Below, piece after piece: positions 24,301-31,643 of a stretch of 64,000 bases of DNA. Below the pieces are notes generated by a model, which saw only the letters and a program-made list of their open reading frames with translations, was not told where the DNA came from and did no database searches. The translations under genes and the position numbers were made by a program. The stretch is from Lewinella sp. IMCC34191 (GTDB lineage Bacteria; Bacteroidota; Bacteroidia; Chitinophagales; Saprospiraceae). The stretch spans positions 186,001-250,000 of the forward strand of contig NZ_QNQZ01000006.1 in assembly GCF_003390935.1 (NCBI RefSeq), given 5' to 3'. The number at the start of each line of letters is the position of its first letter. The first letter of the stretch is position 1.

Positions 24301-25404
24301 CACCGGGCTGGAACTCCCCGGTTCGGAGGATATATAGTCATTGGTCACCGTACCGTCGACGCCTTCATTTACGGGCAAGCCGCCCCACCCCCCGTTGGCA
24401 CCGTTGTCGGTAGCGAATACTTTACCGTCTTCGGTGACAACCAGATCGTAGCTATTCCGGTAGCCGGGCGAAAAGATCTGAACTGGACCGTTTTCCACGA
24501 TCATGGCCTGGTTGAGGCCGTCGTTGCCTCCCCAGGGGTCACCGACATCGACACCGGTGTAACCCGGGTTGTCGGGGTCGACGATGCCGTTAGCGTTCGG
24601 TCGCGTGGGATCGTCGAGGGTCGGAAGATCGTAGATATACTTCCGGCCGGAGGTGTTATCCGTATTGACGGGCATTTGCTCCAACTCGGTCAGGTTAACC
24701 GACAGGATAGCGGCCGAAAGCGCGTACTCCGTCGTCCAGGCGAAATTATCGGACGGTGAGCCCGCGTTGGTATGGCCTCCGGAGCAGACGATTAGGAAAT
24801 CTTCGCCGTCTATCGTCACGAACTCCAGCCCATTCGTCGCGTGATTTTCTTCCGAGCGGGATAGGCCGCGTACAATATCTACAACCTCCCAGCTGGTACC
24901 GTTCCAGCTCAGGCGGGTGATCACCCCGGAATTGGTATCGAGGTCCTGATCACCGCTAGGTCCCCCTACCCGCGAGTCGCTCGAGGTAACGTAAATCACC
25001 GGACTCTCGGCGGTTCCGGCTACGGTCAGACCGGTCGCTTCCCGGTTGTTATTACTGTTCGCACTGCCATCATCATTGTGGTTGGGAATGTTTTTTACAT
25101 CGAGCAACTCCTCCGAACTGGTGACCACATAATCATTGGGGCCTGATCGTTGGATGGAGAACACATCCACTGTTCCGTTCAGGCCCACGACGTACAATCG
25201 ATCGTCCGGGCCGAACATGAGCGAGGTACCCTGGGAGACCCCCCCCTGCCCGGCAAAATCGAGATTGCTCTGATTAAAACTAATGTTCTGTGCTTGACTA
25301 CCTACCGCAGCCAGAACAAGTAATGGAATTAAAATCAATCGGATGATTGCGGACACAGAATGTCCGTTAACCCTGTGGCAGGGAGTAGGTAAATGTGTGT
25401 TCAT
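18346..25404 (-). CDS. Giant secreted modular protein: beta-propeller, malectin, Kelch, CBM-like and C-terminal dockerin-type domain
   Basis: 2352 residues from the ATG at 25404, with a signal peptide of ~39 residues (cut after SQA). Residues ~40-600 resemble sugar/sorbosone-dehydrogenase-type beta-propellers. Residues ~600-690 are Asp-rich thrombospondin-3-like Ca-binding loops (DNDNDGYTNEDE, DDDSDGISDADD). Then come a LamG-like domain (~760-930), a malectin-like domain (~1005-1178), a putative Ig domain, Kelch repeats (~1278-1580; GGRENSTTFDVYDYESKTW), a second malectin-like domain (~1698-1875) and a CBM-like module (~1960-2150). A pre-dockerin beta domain (~2205-2288) precedes two dockerin-type loops, NLNADNSVSILDFSLL and DFNGDGVTNILDFSLQ. 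There is no T9SS sorting domain. The propeller may be catalytic, but no cofactor residues could be assigned. It is the first gene of the minus-strand trio. Confidence 0.82.
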   Translation of the reverse strand: MNTHLPTPCHRVNGHSVSAIIRLILIPLLVLAAVGSQAQNISFNQSNLDFAGQGGVSQGTSLMFGPDDRLYVVGLNGTVDVFSIQRSGPNDYVVTSSEELLDVKNIPNHNDDGSANSNNNREATGLTVAGTAESPVIYVTSSDSRVGGPSGDQDLDTNSGVITRLSWNGTSWEVVDIVRGLSRSEENHATNGLEFVTIDGEDFLIVCSGGHTNAGSPSDNFAWTTEYALSAAILSVNLTELEQMPVNTDNTSGRKYIYDLPTLDDPTRPNANGIVDPDNPGYTGVDVGDPWGGNDGLNQAMIVENGPVQIFSPGYRNSYDLVVTEDGKVFATDNGANGGWGGLPVNEGVDGTVTNDYISSEPGSSSPVGGEQVNNADHLTMITNDLQNYVFGSFYGGHPAPVRANPEGAGLFTNPTANANSNSVFRTLIYDPDGSRGPGYTNDPNIGLPANWPPVPPSLADPREGDWRGPGINNPDGPDDVLVTTWGTNTNGIDEYTASNFAGVMKGNLIAGTNGGVLRRVELDANGNLDQLTNAFISNLGGNPLGITCNGDFDPFPGTIWVATFNSTIKVLEPQDIDCDEPGDADYSPTADNDNDGYTNEDEIANRTAEQTIEEVICNGGNQPNDFDKSAGAPLVSDLNDPDDDSDGISDADDPFQLGDPDTGGSDAFNLPVLNDLFSDNQELEGYLGLGFTGLMNNGAANPNWLNWLDRRDDPNDPNPNDILGGAVGAMTMQMTDGTAAGTANSQEKGFQYGINVDQSTGMFTVEGRLFNFTDQLQLYGSSAPTNGELGLFIGDGTQSNYIQLVLTANGKLEARQENNDVPQTPLTATVTASQDIIMFFEVNPADGTVTLLYTVDGGSKSVLGSLTAQGSILTAMQDSGTPLAVGLIGTSNAAGEEVEGTWDYLYVRSTQPYAEQSLPDVDALINASDRTFDLADYFGDDGGDDNLAYTVASNTSTGVGTNITGSTLTISFPASSETADVTIRATDGNGLFAEQTFTVTVSDEPIPILRIRANGSTLAATDGGNPPWSGNIPEGQQNGSYNDISFAVNTGTYSTQNVTGRHTSLPDYVPQALFTNERYDVEAAPEMEWTFDLPQGNYVVRLYMGNGFNGTSEVGERVFDISIEGQLVEDDLDLVATFGHLNGGMLEYPVALGDGTLNILFEHVTENPLINGIEILTVGGEFTPPITVMPIPDQSNAEGDLVNLTVMASGGDDNENFSFSATGLPTGIQIEPTTGLIFGTIADGASAGNIYNAVVTVSKPGSSNATVSFTWTVIGEFNQLWNDQTDDENYTARHECSFVQAGDKFYLFGGRENSTTFDVYDYESKTWSQIPNSAPSEFNHFQALEYQGLIWVIGAFKTNNFPAEEPADYVWAYNPATDEWIQGPEIPESRKRGSAGLVIHNGKFYVIGGNTIGHDGGYVAWFDEFDPETGVWTNLGNAPRPRDHFHAEVIDGKLYLAGGRLSGGTGGVFAPLIAEVDVYDFASQSWTSIPDLPTPRGAATVAAFKGELYVIGGEIGTDLQGNNIGDAQKTTEAFNPTTGYWSTKPDLITERHGTQAIVSGDGIHVTAGSNSQGGGGTMKNMEFFGTDNPVGTPLTASQLETPGSVSINAYGTSDFAATATGGNTGLIITDMAISGPDAESFYVNSPRTFSLVEPGASVGLTVGYSGTQAGQTATLTITYGNSATATVALNSTLVTSGTVLYRVNAGGSLTAGNDADPTDWSADQSAVNAGGSAGIGTPSSYYNLTPPAQDITYGVAFTGTNNTGYPDELFSTERYSTVPNPDNMQWDFPVENGDYIVNLLFAEVWTGAQDPGTRVFDVMIEGDPVLEGFDQTVAYGWNTAGVETFSVTVADGNLDIDFLLIAQNPNIKGIEILSAAGPPVNEAPVVTTPVGQIGREGDYVSLQIDASDATSCSGLTYTATGLPPSLTIDPSTGLISGTLDVEEEGDGNGAFMESGGLVVIEMESAPILPGSWENAATYSTGSSPNLNNPTSASGDDFIIWQGSQYFNNPGNGLLTYPVEITTPGVYRFQWRSQVANGTDATEHNDTWLKIEADAYYGQQGGSSIVCPVGAPAGNDCTGDAPEGSSSGGWFKIYAGGANNWSWSTNTSDSDAHQIYARFDAPGTYNILVSARSSSHAIDRMVMSHSGYSGNPQSLSLPESERAETGSAGAAANSPYDVVVTVADGCVPSLSTQVNFNWEVVDPQAPSSLTLLTSTQGRTNYGGVHTVELYTPSNLTAPLYRYTPTADASGQMKVSGFALGQYRVLVKRSGFLQRVQTVSLTGGDVTATFGELRAGNLNADNSVSILDFSLLANSFGQSGQISDFNGDGVTNILDFSLQASNYGSSGESVSDN

Positions 25405-26271
25405 AGTGTTATGCTAGTAGTTAATTGTCAAAAAAAGCAGATATCAAACAGCGGAAAATACCCGGTAAACAAGGTGAATAATTAATACGCATATAACTTC
25501 CATACTATGCACCAAAAATCGAATGGCATATGCACAGAAATTCCTATTCTGCCAGGCAGAATTAATTTTAACTAGTACCCATTCCCTGCATCGGGAGGGT
25601 TACCTGAGCTTTGGCTAATTAGGTGTAAAGGAGTGTTTGTAATTCTTGTATGCTCATAGTCCATATCCATCTCCGGCAAGATTGGCCAACAGCCAGCGCC
25701 CGAGAATTCTGGGTATCGCCCAGTAGAATATGTATGGGTAGGTGAGCGTAACGATCGGCAGGAAGGAAAAACGACCTTCGGTATCGGACCATCCACAGCG
25801 GAAGAGGCGTTATCCTCTAGGTGGTTCGTAAATGGTCAACTGCCAAATCCATCACTAATATAGCAATATATTCCGGATCACCAAATTAATGTAGGCCAAA
25901 AGGCGGCTTGGCCCACCATTTATGGGGATGTCCTAACGGAGAGCCTGAGAGCGGTACTCCAGATTAACCCGTGTAGCGTGCAAATGGGACGAAAATCACC
26001 ATAATGTTTTGAGAATCAACCCCATAAAATTATTGATATATCCTCTATGCTATTATTTACAGCGAATAATTCGGTCATATACGCCCGGTTGCCATACGTT
26101 GCTATAAGCTTCCGCATGGCTGTACACCCCTAGTGTTTACTGGGAAGGTTCACCGAAACGCGGGCTATAAAAAATACAATGTCGTTTGACCGACAAATTA
26201 TGTTCGCCCCGGCTTTTTAGTCCTCCGAACCCCATCCCTCCCCTTAGCGATCGCTATTCCTTTTTTAACCT
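25405..26271. other. Gene-poor, AT-richer intergenic region
   Basis: About 1 kb with A+T content clearly above its surroundings and no frame with a convincing start and length. On the minus strand near 25660-25800 a 40-odd codon stretch between stops reads like a fragment of a larger protein (DTEGRFSFLPIVTLTYPY), possibly a decayed gene. The promoter of the minus-strand giant gene starting at 25404 must lie at its left end, but I could not place a clean TAnnTTTG box. Confidence 0.5.
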
Positions 26272-26290
26272 GGCGACGGGGCGCAGGTAG
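26272..26290 (+). repeat. G+C-rich dispersed motif, copy B (intergenic)
   Basis: GGCGACGGGGCGCAGGTAG, one mismatch to the consensus GGCGGCGGGGCGCAGGTAG. It lies 169 bases upstream of the lipoprotein gene in the gene-poor region, which helps show the motif is not a by-product of coding sequence. Confidence 0.55.
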
Positions 26291-26458
26291 ATACGACACT
26301 CGGAAACCGGAAATCTCCTGCCATCATCCAACGTATTCGTTCCCCTGCCGAAAAACTTTCCACCAAGGCAAAGTGGGTGGCGATCAAGCGTTACAGCGAG
26401 CAGAGTTGCTGTATCGAATACCGGCAGTCTATCTTGTGAGAAAACGGACCGATTCGGC

Positions 26459-27796
26459 ATGCATCGATCAATACTAGCGTTGCCCCTCCTCCTGACCATC
26501 TTGCTGGTTTCCTGTCAGTCCGCACAGCGGAACGAGACGCGCGATGAGAACATAGGCCCAAGCGCCCGCGATACACTAACCGATGCGGCCTTCCCGGCCA
26601 ATTTTCCCCGTTATCCCTTACTCTCCTCCGATTCCATACGCCGCGGTATAGCCGCCGGTAAAATCCGGGATGGATATTATCATCCCTGGCTACAGATCGG
26701 TAAATACGGCACCGTGAACCGGCAGACCGAATTGGAGCTCATATGGGATCTGGACACGCTGATGCCCGCGGCGGTCACCGCCCTGGCTGACTATAGGCTG
26801 CGGGACGCGGAAAGCGTCATTGCCGACCGGGCCGCACGAGCTAAGCTGCTCATCATCACGGAGTCGCACACAAAACCGGAGCACCGGGTATTTACCCGCT
26901 GCTTGCTGGATGACCTCTACGCCGCCGGCTACCGGCACCTCGGTTTGGAAAACTTGACCGCCCTGCCGCAGGCAACCGGGAGCCAACCCTTGGATTCGCT
27001 CCTTCAACAGCGTGGGTATCCGGTCCTGAACCATATGTCGGGTATCTACCCCAGCGAACCGGAATATGGCAACTTACTGCGCCACGCTATCGACCTCGGC
27101 TTTCAGATCTTCGCTTACGAGCGGAATGGAAGTTCGGAAAGCGAACGTGATCTGCAGCAGGCCGAACACATCGTCGCCTACCAGCAAGCCCACCCCGGCG
27201 AAAAGATTGTCTGCCACGGTGGCTGGTACCACGCCATAGAGACAAAAACCGAAAAACGGCCCGGCTCCGGTACCTACTGGATGGCCTGGCACTATCGTCA
27301 GCTCACCGGCGACGATCCCCTGACCGTTTACCAGGATGCGATGAACGAGAAGGTCGCCGAAGCCCAGAAGTCCAGTCCCTACTACACCACGCTACAGGAG
27401 CGTTTAGAGCAGGGCGGCACACCCCTGGTGCTGATTGACGACGAGGGGAACCTGTGGCGTGGTCCGAACGGTGACATGCCCTTCGACATCGTAACCGTCA
27501 CCCCGCCGCTGGGCAGTACCGACCAGCGGCGCGGATGGGATGGATGGCGGTGTGACGGTCGGGCGTACGGCACGCTGTCCTTGCACGAAACGCTTGGAGG
27601 AAAGGTTGACGAGCTCACCTTCCCCGCAATCGTGGAATTGCGGGGCGAGTTTGATAGCGCAATCGCTACCCCCGTTCTGGCTACCGAACTCATGGACCGG
27701 GAAGATGAACGGGTGCTGCGCCTGTGGAAGGGACGTTATCGCTTACGGTTACGAGATAGCCACGGTGAAGACCTGGAGTACGTGGTCACCTTGTGA
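26459..27796 (+). CDS. Lipoprotein of the Tiki/TraB-ChaN-EreA-like superfamily
   Basis: 445 residues starting at the ATG at 26459. Residues 1-19 are a lipoprotein signal peptide ending in the lipobox LLVSC, so the mature protein is probably membrane-anchored. Residues ~140-290 contain LLIITESHTKPEHRVF, matching the GExHxxxEHR-type metal/active-site motif of the EreA, ChaN and TraB group, then HLGLENL and ICHGGWYHAIE-like histidines later (VCHGGWYHA near 258). Family members include haem-binding, esterase-like and protease-like proteins, so the activity is open. The C-terminal ~100 residues look like a beta-rich add-on. It is followed 141 bases later by the CE15 gene on the same strand, but the gap argues against tight coupling. 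Confidence 0.6.
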   Translation: MHRSILALPLLLTILLVSCQSAQRNETRDENIGPSARDTLTDAAFPANFPRYPLLSSDSIRRGIAAGKIRDGYYHPWLQIGKYGTVNRQTELELIWDLDTLMPAAVTALADYRLRDAESVIADRAARAKLLIITESHTKPEHRVFTRCLLDDLYAAGYRHLGLENLTALPQATGSQPLDSLLQQRGYPVLNHMSGIYPSEPEYGNLLRHAIDLGFQIFAYERNGSSESERDLQQAEHIVAYQQAHPGEKIVCHGGWYHAIETKTEKRPGSGTYWMAWHYRQLTGDDPLTVYQDAMNEKVAEAQKSSPYYTTLQERLEQGGTPLVLIDDEGNLWRGPNGDMPFDIVTVTPPLGSTDQRRGWDGWRCDGRAYGTLSLHETLGGKVDELTFPAIVELRGEFDSAIATPVLATELMDREDERVLRLWKGRYRLRLRDSHGEDLEYVVTL

Positions 27797-27937
27797 CAGG
27801 TAAATGGCTACATCAGTGCTTCGCCTGACCAAATCGTAATTCCGTTCTTCGAGAAACAACGAAGACGGACGACCGCATATCCTTTAACTGACAGGGCTCG
27901 AAAGGAATGGTATCTTCCCCATACAATTCTTTCGATC

Positions 27938-29206
27938 GTGCACCTTTTCTTCCTCGGAGTACTCCTCCTGTCCAACGGCGTGGTCTGGGCACAGTCCGAT
28001 ACCGTAGCGGGTATCCCCGTCAATTACGATGAGGCGCGGGTACCGGCCTATGAGCTTCCCGATCCACTCATCCTGCAAAACGGTCGGACCGTGACCGACT
28101 CGGCCGGTTGGTACGAGGAGCGGCGGCCGGAGATCCTCCATCTATTCGAAACGGAGCAATTTGGTCGGGCGCCGGAGCGCAGGACGACCAACTTCACCAT
28201 TTTCGAGGCAAGTGCCCCGGCCTTCGATGGCACCGCCCTTCGCCGGCAGGTTACCCTCTTCTTTACCGAAGATACCACCCGGCATAAGGCCGACCTGCTG
28301 ATCTACACCCCGTCCGATGCCGATGGCCCGGTTCCGGTCTTCCTGAAAATCGGTTTCTCGGCCAATTCGCTGTCCTTCGATGATCCGGGCATCCGGGAAG
28401 GCACGGTCTGGAACGGCAACGGGGGGCGGGTTCCCGCTTCGGAGAGTCGTTCGTTCGGGACACTGGATGTTGCCCCCTTCCTGGCCGCAGGGATCGGCGT
28501 GGCGGCCATTTACTACGGCGACATCGAGCCCGACTTTCAGGCGGGCATCGCTCACGGTGTACGCGGCCACTTCCTGGAAAATGGACGTGACTATCCCGCC
28601 GACGACGAGTGGGGTACGATCGCAGCCTGGGCGTGGGGCCTGAGCGGAGTCATGGATTACCTGGAAACGGACGAGCGCGTAGACACGGAGAAAGTAGCCG
28701 TGTTCGGTGCATCCCGCTTGGGAAAGACCGCCCTCTGGACCGGTGCCAGCGATCCCCGCTTCGGCATGGTCATCGCCTGCTGCTCCGGGGAGGGAGGGGC
28801 GACATTATCGCGGCGGCAGTACGGCGAGACGACCGCGCACATGATCGATTCCAGCCGCTACGATTACCAGTTTGCCGGCAACCGGGCCAGGTACGGTGCC
28901 GATCCGGGCACCAGCCCCGTAGACGGGCACCTGCTGCTGTCCCTCATCGCGCCCCGCCCCCTGCTGCTGCAAACCGGGACAACGGACCTGTGGTCTGACC
29001 CCAAGGGGGAGTTCGAGGCCGCCGTCGCCGCCGGCCCGGTCTACGAACTTCTCGGAGGACACGGACTGGAAACCACCGACTGGCCGGGGCCGGGCGTGCC
29101 CATCCTCCACGATCTCGGGTACTATATGCACGAAGGCGGACACGGTCCGGTTCCGGAGGATTACACCGTGTTTATCAACTTCATGAAACGGCACTTCCTG
29201 CAATAA
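27938..29206 (+). CDS. CE15 glucuronoyl esterase
   Basis: 422 residues. The GTG at 27938 is used because it gives a compact signal peptide (cut after VWA) and no ATG lies nearby. CE15 enzymes cleave the ester between 4-O-methylglucuronate on xylan and lignin alcohols, or related uronate esters. The family nucleophile motif is GASRLGKTALW near residue 265 (Ser), followed by SGEGGATLSRRQYGE, which carries the conserved acidic residue region, and the catalytic His in HEGGHGPVPEDY near residue 400. The length is typical of bacterial single-domain members. It sits 14 bases before the rhamnosidase gene, so the two are probably co-transcribed for degradation of a uronate- and rhamnose-containing polymer. 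Confidence 0.88.
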   Translation: MHLFFLGVLLLSNGVVWAQSDTVAGIPVNYDEARVPAYELPDPLILQNGRTVTDSAGWYEERRPEILHLFETEQFGRAPERRTTNFTIFEASAPAFDGTALRRQVTLFFTEDTTRHKADLLIYTPSDADGPVPVFLKIGFSANSLSFDDPGIREGTVWNGNGGRVPASESRSFGTLDVAPFLAAGIGVAAIYYGDIEPDFQAGIAHGVRGHFLENGRDYPADDEWGTIAAWAWGLSGVMDYLETDERVDTEKVAVFGASRLGKTALWTGASDPRFGMVIACCSGEGGATLSRRQYGETTAHMIDSSRYDYQFAGNRARYGADPGTSPVDGHLLLSLIAPRPLLLQTGTTDLWSDPKGEFEAAVAAGPVYELLGGHGLETTDWPGPGVPILHDLGYYMHEGGHGPVPEDYTVFINFMKRHFLQ

Positions 29207-29220
29207 CAACTCCCCCGTCC

Positions 29221-30714
29221 ATGCATCTGACCAGGTCGCTCGAACTGAAAATCTTCCTGTTCCTAACGGTCATTTCACCTGCGCTCGCCGCCCAACTCCC
29301 ACCCGTTTTCGGGCCGGAATACGATAGCATAGCGAGACCGGACGAACTAACGCGGGTATTTATCTCCCCCGTACGCGTCATGTGGGATTCCGACGATACG
29401 GATACCCTGATCCAAAATACCGGCGTCCTGTTGGAGCCGGGCATCAGCCAGTCGAGCATGAGCCGGCAAACCCGCTTCTGCCGCATGCGGACGCTGGAGA
29501 ACGATACGGCATCCATCCTGCTGGATTACGGGAAGGAGCTACACGGTGGGCTACAGCTGGTGATGGGCAGCTCCTCGCGGAGGGAACCTTCGCTGGTGCG
29601 AATCCGCTTCGGAGAATCGGTGGGCGAGGCCAACAGCGAGACGTACAACTCCGACTGGTTGATGGGCTACAGCACCGACGACCATGCCAAGCGGGACATC
29701 GTCATGGAAATCCCCCGCGACGGACTCATCGAAGTTGGCAATACCGGCTTTCGCTTCGTACGCATCGATCTGCTGCAACCCGGTACGCTGATCCAACTCA
29801 AGGAGGCCCGCGCGATCCTGCGGTACCGCGACATCCCCTACCTGGGATCCTTTCGGAGCAGTGATCCCCGCCTGGACTCGATCTGGCTCACCGGGGCCTA
29901 TACGACTCACCTTAATATGCAAGAATACCTGTGGGACGGTATAAAGCGCGACCGGCTCGTGTGGTTAGGAGATTTCCACCCGGAAATGGCGGCCATCAGC
30001 GCGGTCTTCGGTAACAACAAGGTCATTCCGAACAGCCTCGACCTGGCCTGCGAACAGTACCCCCTGCCGGCCTGGATGAATAATATGTCCTCTTACTCCT
30101 TCTGGTACCTGATCATTCAGTATGATTGGTATATGCAGAACGGCGACCGCGATTTCCTCGAGAAACACCGCGATTACATGCTCGGCCTGATCGACCAGAT
30201 CGACGGAAAGATCAACGAAGACGGAACCGAAACTTTCGGGGGCTTTAAATTTCTTGATTGGCCGTCTACTCCCAACAAAGCCGGCGTGGAAGCGGGCTAC
30301 CGCGCCCTGCTGACGTGGGCCCTGCGGGACGCGGCTAAGTTGGCGGACATCCTGGGCGAACCGGAAGCGAGGGCGACCTGCCAAGCGGCTATCGACCGCT
30401 TGGCACGGCAGCATAAACCCCATAACGACCTGAAACAAGCCGCCGCGCTGATGGCCGTTGCCGGGCTGATGGAACCGTCGAATGCCAGCCGGGAGGTGAT
30501 TGCCGTCGACGGGCCGCAGCGCTTTTCCACCTTCTACGGCCTGTATATGCTGGAGGCCCTCACCCTGGCGGGGCAGCATGAGACCGCACTCGATATCGCG
30601 TCGGATTACTGGGGTGGCATGCTCGATATGGGGGCCACGACATTCTGGGAACACTTCGATGTGGACTGGATGGAGAATTCCGCCCGCCTGGACGAGTTAC
30701 GCCGGAAGGCATGA
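29221..30714 (+). CDS. GH78-type alpha-L-rhamnosidase, N-terminal and catalytic part of a split gene
   Basis: 497 residues with a signal peptide (cut near ALA, residue 23), beta-sandwich domains, then the six-hairpin barrel. The barrel carries DGIKRDRLVWLGDFHPE near residue 240, the hallmark of rhamnosidase-like GH78 proteins, and TTFWEHFDVDW near the end. The frame stops at 30714 before the usual C-terminal beta-domain. That missing part is encoded at once in the -1 frame (next entry). Reading TPEGMNDIHGDFG across the break gives the expected continuous sequence, so a one-base loss near 30690-30711 is likely. Alternatives are a sequencing error, a true recent pseudogene, or two translationally coupled pieces through the ATGA overlap. 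Confidence 0.8.
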   Translation: MHLTRSLELKIFLFLTVISPALAAQLPPVFGPEYDSIARPDELTRVFISPVRVMWDSDDTDTLIQNTGVLLEPGISQSSMSRQTRFCRMRTLENDTASILLDYGKELHGGLQLVMGSSSRREPSLVRIRFGESVGEANSETYNSDWLMGYSTDDHAKRDIVMEIPRDGLIEVGNTGFRFVRIDLLQPGTLIQLKEARAILRYRDIPYLGSFRSSDPRLDSIWLTGAYTTHLNMQEYLWDGIKRDRLVWLGDFHPEMAAISAVFGNNKVIPNSLDLACEQYPLPAWMNNMSSYSFWYLIIQYDWYMQNGDRDFLEKHRDYMLGLIDQIDGKINEDGTETFGGFKFLDWPSTPNKAGVEAGYRALLTWALRDAAKLADILGEPEARATCQAAIDRLARQHKPHNDLKQAAALMAVAGLMEPSNASREVIAVDGPQRFSTFYGLYMLEALTLAGQHETALDIASDYWGGMLDMGATTFWEHFDVDWMENSARLDELRRKA

Positions 30715-31013
30715 ACGACATTCACGGAGACTTTGGAGACTATTGCTATGCGAGCTATCGCCACAGTTTATGTCATGGCTGGTCGTCCGGGGTGACGGCC
30801 TGGCTGAGCCAGCGGGTGCTGGGCGTACAGATAGTGGAACCCGGCTGCACGGCCCTACGGATCGAACCCCACCTCGGTGGACTGGAATGGGTGGAAGGCA
30901 CCTACCCTACCCCGCATGGCGTGGTTAATATTCGTCACGAGCGCAGGGCCGACGGCTCCGTGGCGTCGGTTGTCGACGCGCCGAAAGGAGTCCGCATCCT
31001 CGACGCGCGGTAA
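30711..31013 (+). CDS. C-terminal part of the split GH78 rhamnosidase
   Basis: 100 residues. SLCHGWSSGVTAWLS near residue 19 and PTPHGVVNI near residue 67 are standard features of the end of the GH78 barrel and its C-terminal beta-domain. The ATG at 30711 overlaps the preceding stop as ATGA, so it could be translated by re-initiation, but a domain split within the barrel would not normally fold alone. Most likely it belongs to the gene upstream. Confidence 0.78.
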   Translation: MNDIHGDFGDYCYASYRHSLCHGWSSGVTAWLSQRVLGVQIVEPGCTALRIEPHLGGLEWVEGTYPTPHGVVNIRHERRADGSVASVVDAPKGVRILDAR

Positions 31014-31062
31014 CGACGGACGAGCGTGGCATACTCGAACCTAGCGCCCGTTAGGGGCACCG

Positions 31063-31087
31063 AACCCCATCCAAAGCTTGGGGTTTT
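31063..31087 (+). terminator. Likely terminator after the rhamnosidase
   Basis: AACCCCA (31063-31069) and TGGGGTT (31079-31085) form a 7-bp stem with a 9-base loop followed by TTTT (31084-31087). It lies 50 bases after the stop of the CE15-GH78 unit and before the next start. Confidence 0.5.
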
Positions 31088-31107
31088 CAACCTAAATCTT
31101 CGACACC

Positions 31108-31536
31108 ATGTCCGCAGAATCCATCACCGTAGAGACCGACGTATCCGCCCCACCCTCCGAAACCTGGCATTACTACACGGAGTCCGAGCACGTCATTAAC
31201 TGGAACTTTGCTTCGGAAGACTGGCACTGTCCGAAAGCGGTAAACGATTTACGCGTCGGTGGCGCATTCGTCATCACCATGGCTGCCAAGGACGGCAGCA
31301 TGGAATTCGACATGGAAGGCACCTACGACCGGGTGGAGCCGGAGGAACACGTCGCTTATACCCTCACCGACAAACGGAAGGTTAGCGTCGACTTCGAAGG
31401 CAAGGGGGAAACGACCCACGTTCGGGTCACATTCGACGCCGAGCCGAGTCAGGACAGGGATATGCAGCAACAGGGCTGGCAGGCTATCCTCAACAACTTC
31501 AAGCGCTACGCCGAGTCCCAGCACGGTGCGGAATGA
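31108..31536 (+). CDS. SRPBCC (AHSA1-like) protein, first of a tandem pair
   Basis: 142 residues with the START/AHSA1-type fold signature: beta-strand then SETWHYYTESEHVINWNFAS, HCPKAVNDLRVGG, and a C-terminal helix WQAILNNFKRYAE. The family binds hydrophobic ligands or acts as a small stress-related protein; the ligand is unknown. No signal peptide, so cytoplasmic. The next gene is a clear paralogue. Confidence 0.85.
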   Translation: MSAESITVETDVSAPPSETWHYYTESEHVINWNFASEDWHCPKAVNDLRVGGAFVITMAAKDGSMEFDMEGTYDRVEPEEHVAYTLTDKRKVSVDFEGKGETTHVRVTFDAEPSQDRDMQQQGWQAILNNFKRYAESQHGAE

Positions 31537-31643
31537 TCCGTCCTGCCCGCAAGTGCCGACAACTCCGCATAACGCGATAGCCGGGGGGCTGGAATACCTA
31601 AACTAGATGGACGGGCCGTGGTTACACTGCTAAACCATCTAGC

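Noticed and set aside
23434-24759. A 441-codon plus-strand open frame within the propeller gene
   Set aside because: Antisense to a frame with signal peptide and domain structure; no recognisable protein features.
25572-25796. A 74-codon minus-strand open frame in the gene-poor region
   Set aside because: Poor start, no domain; another frame in the same place looks more like a degraded fragment, so neither is called a gene.
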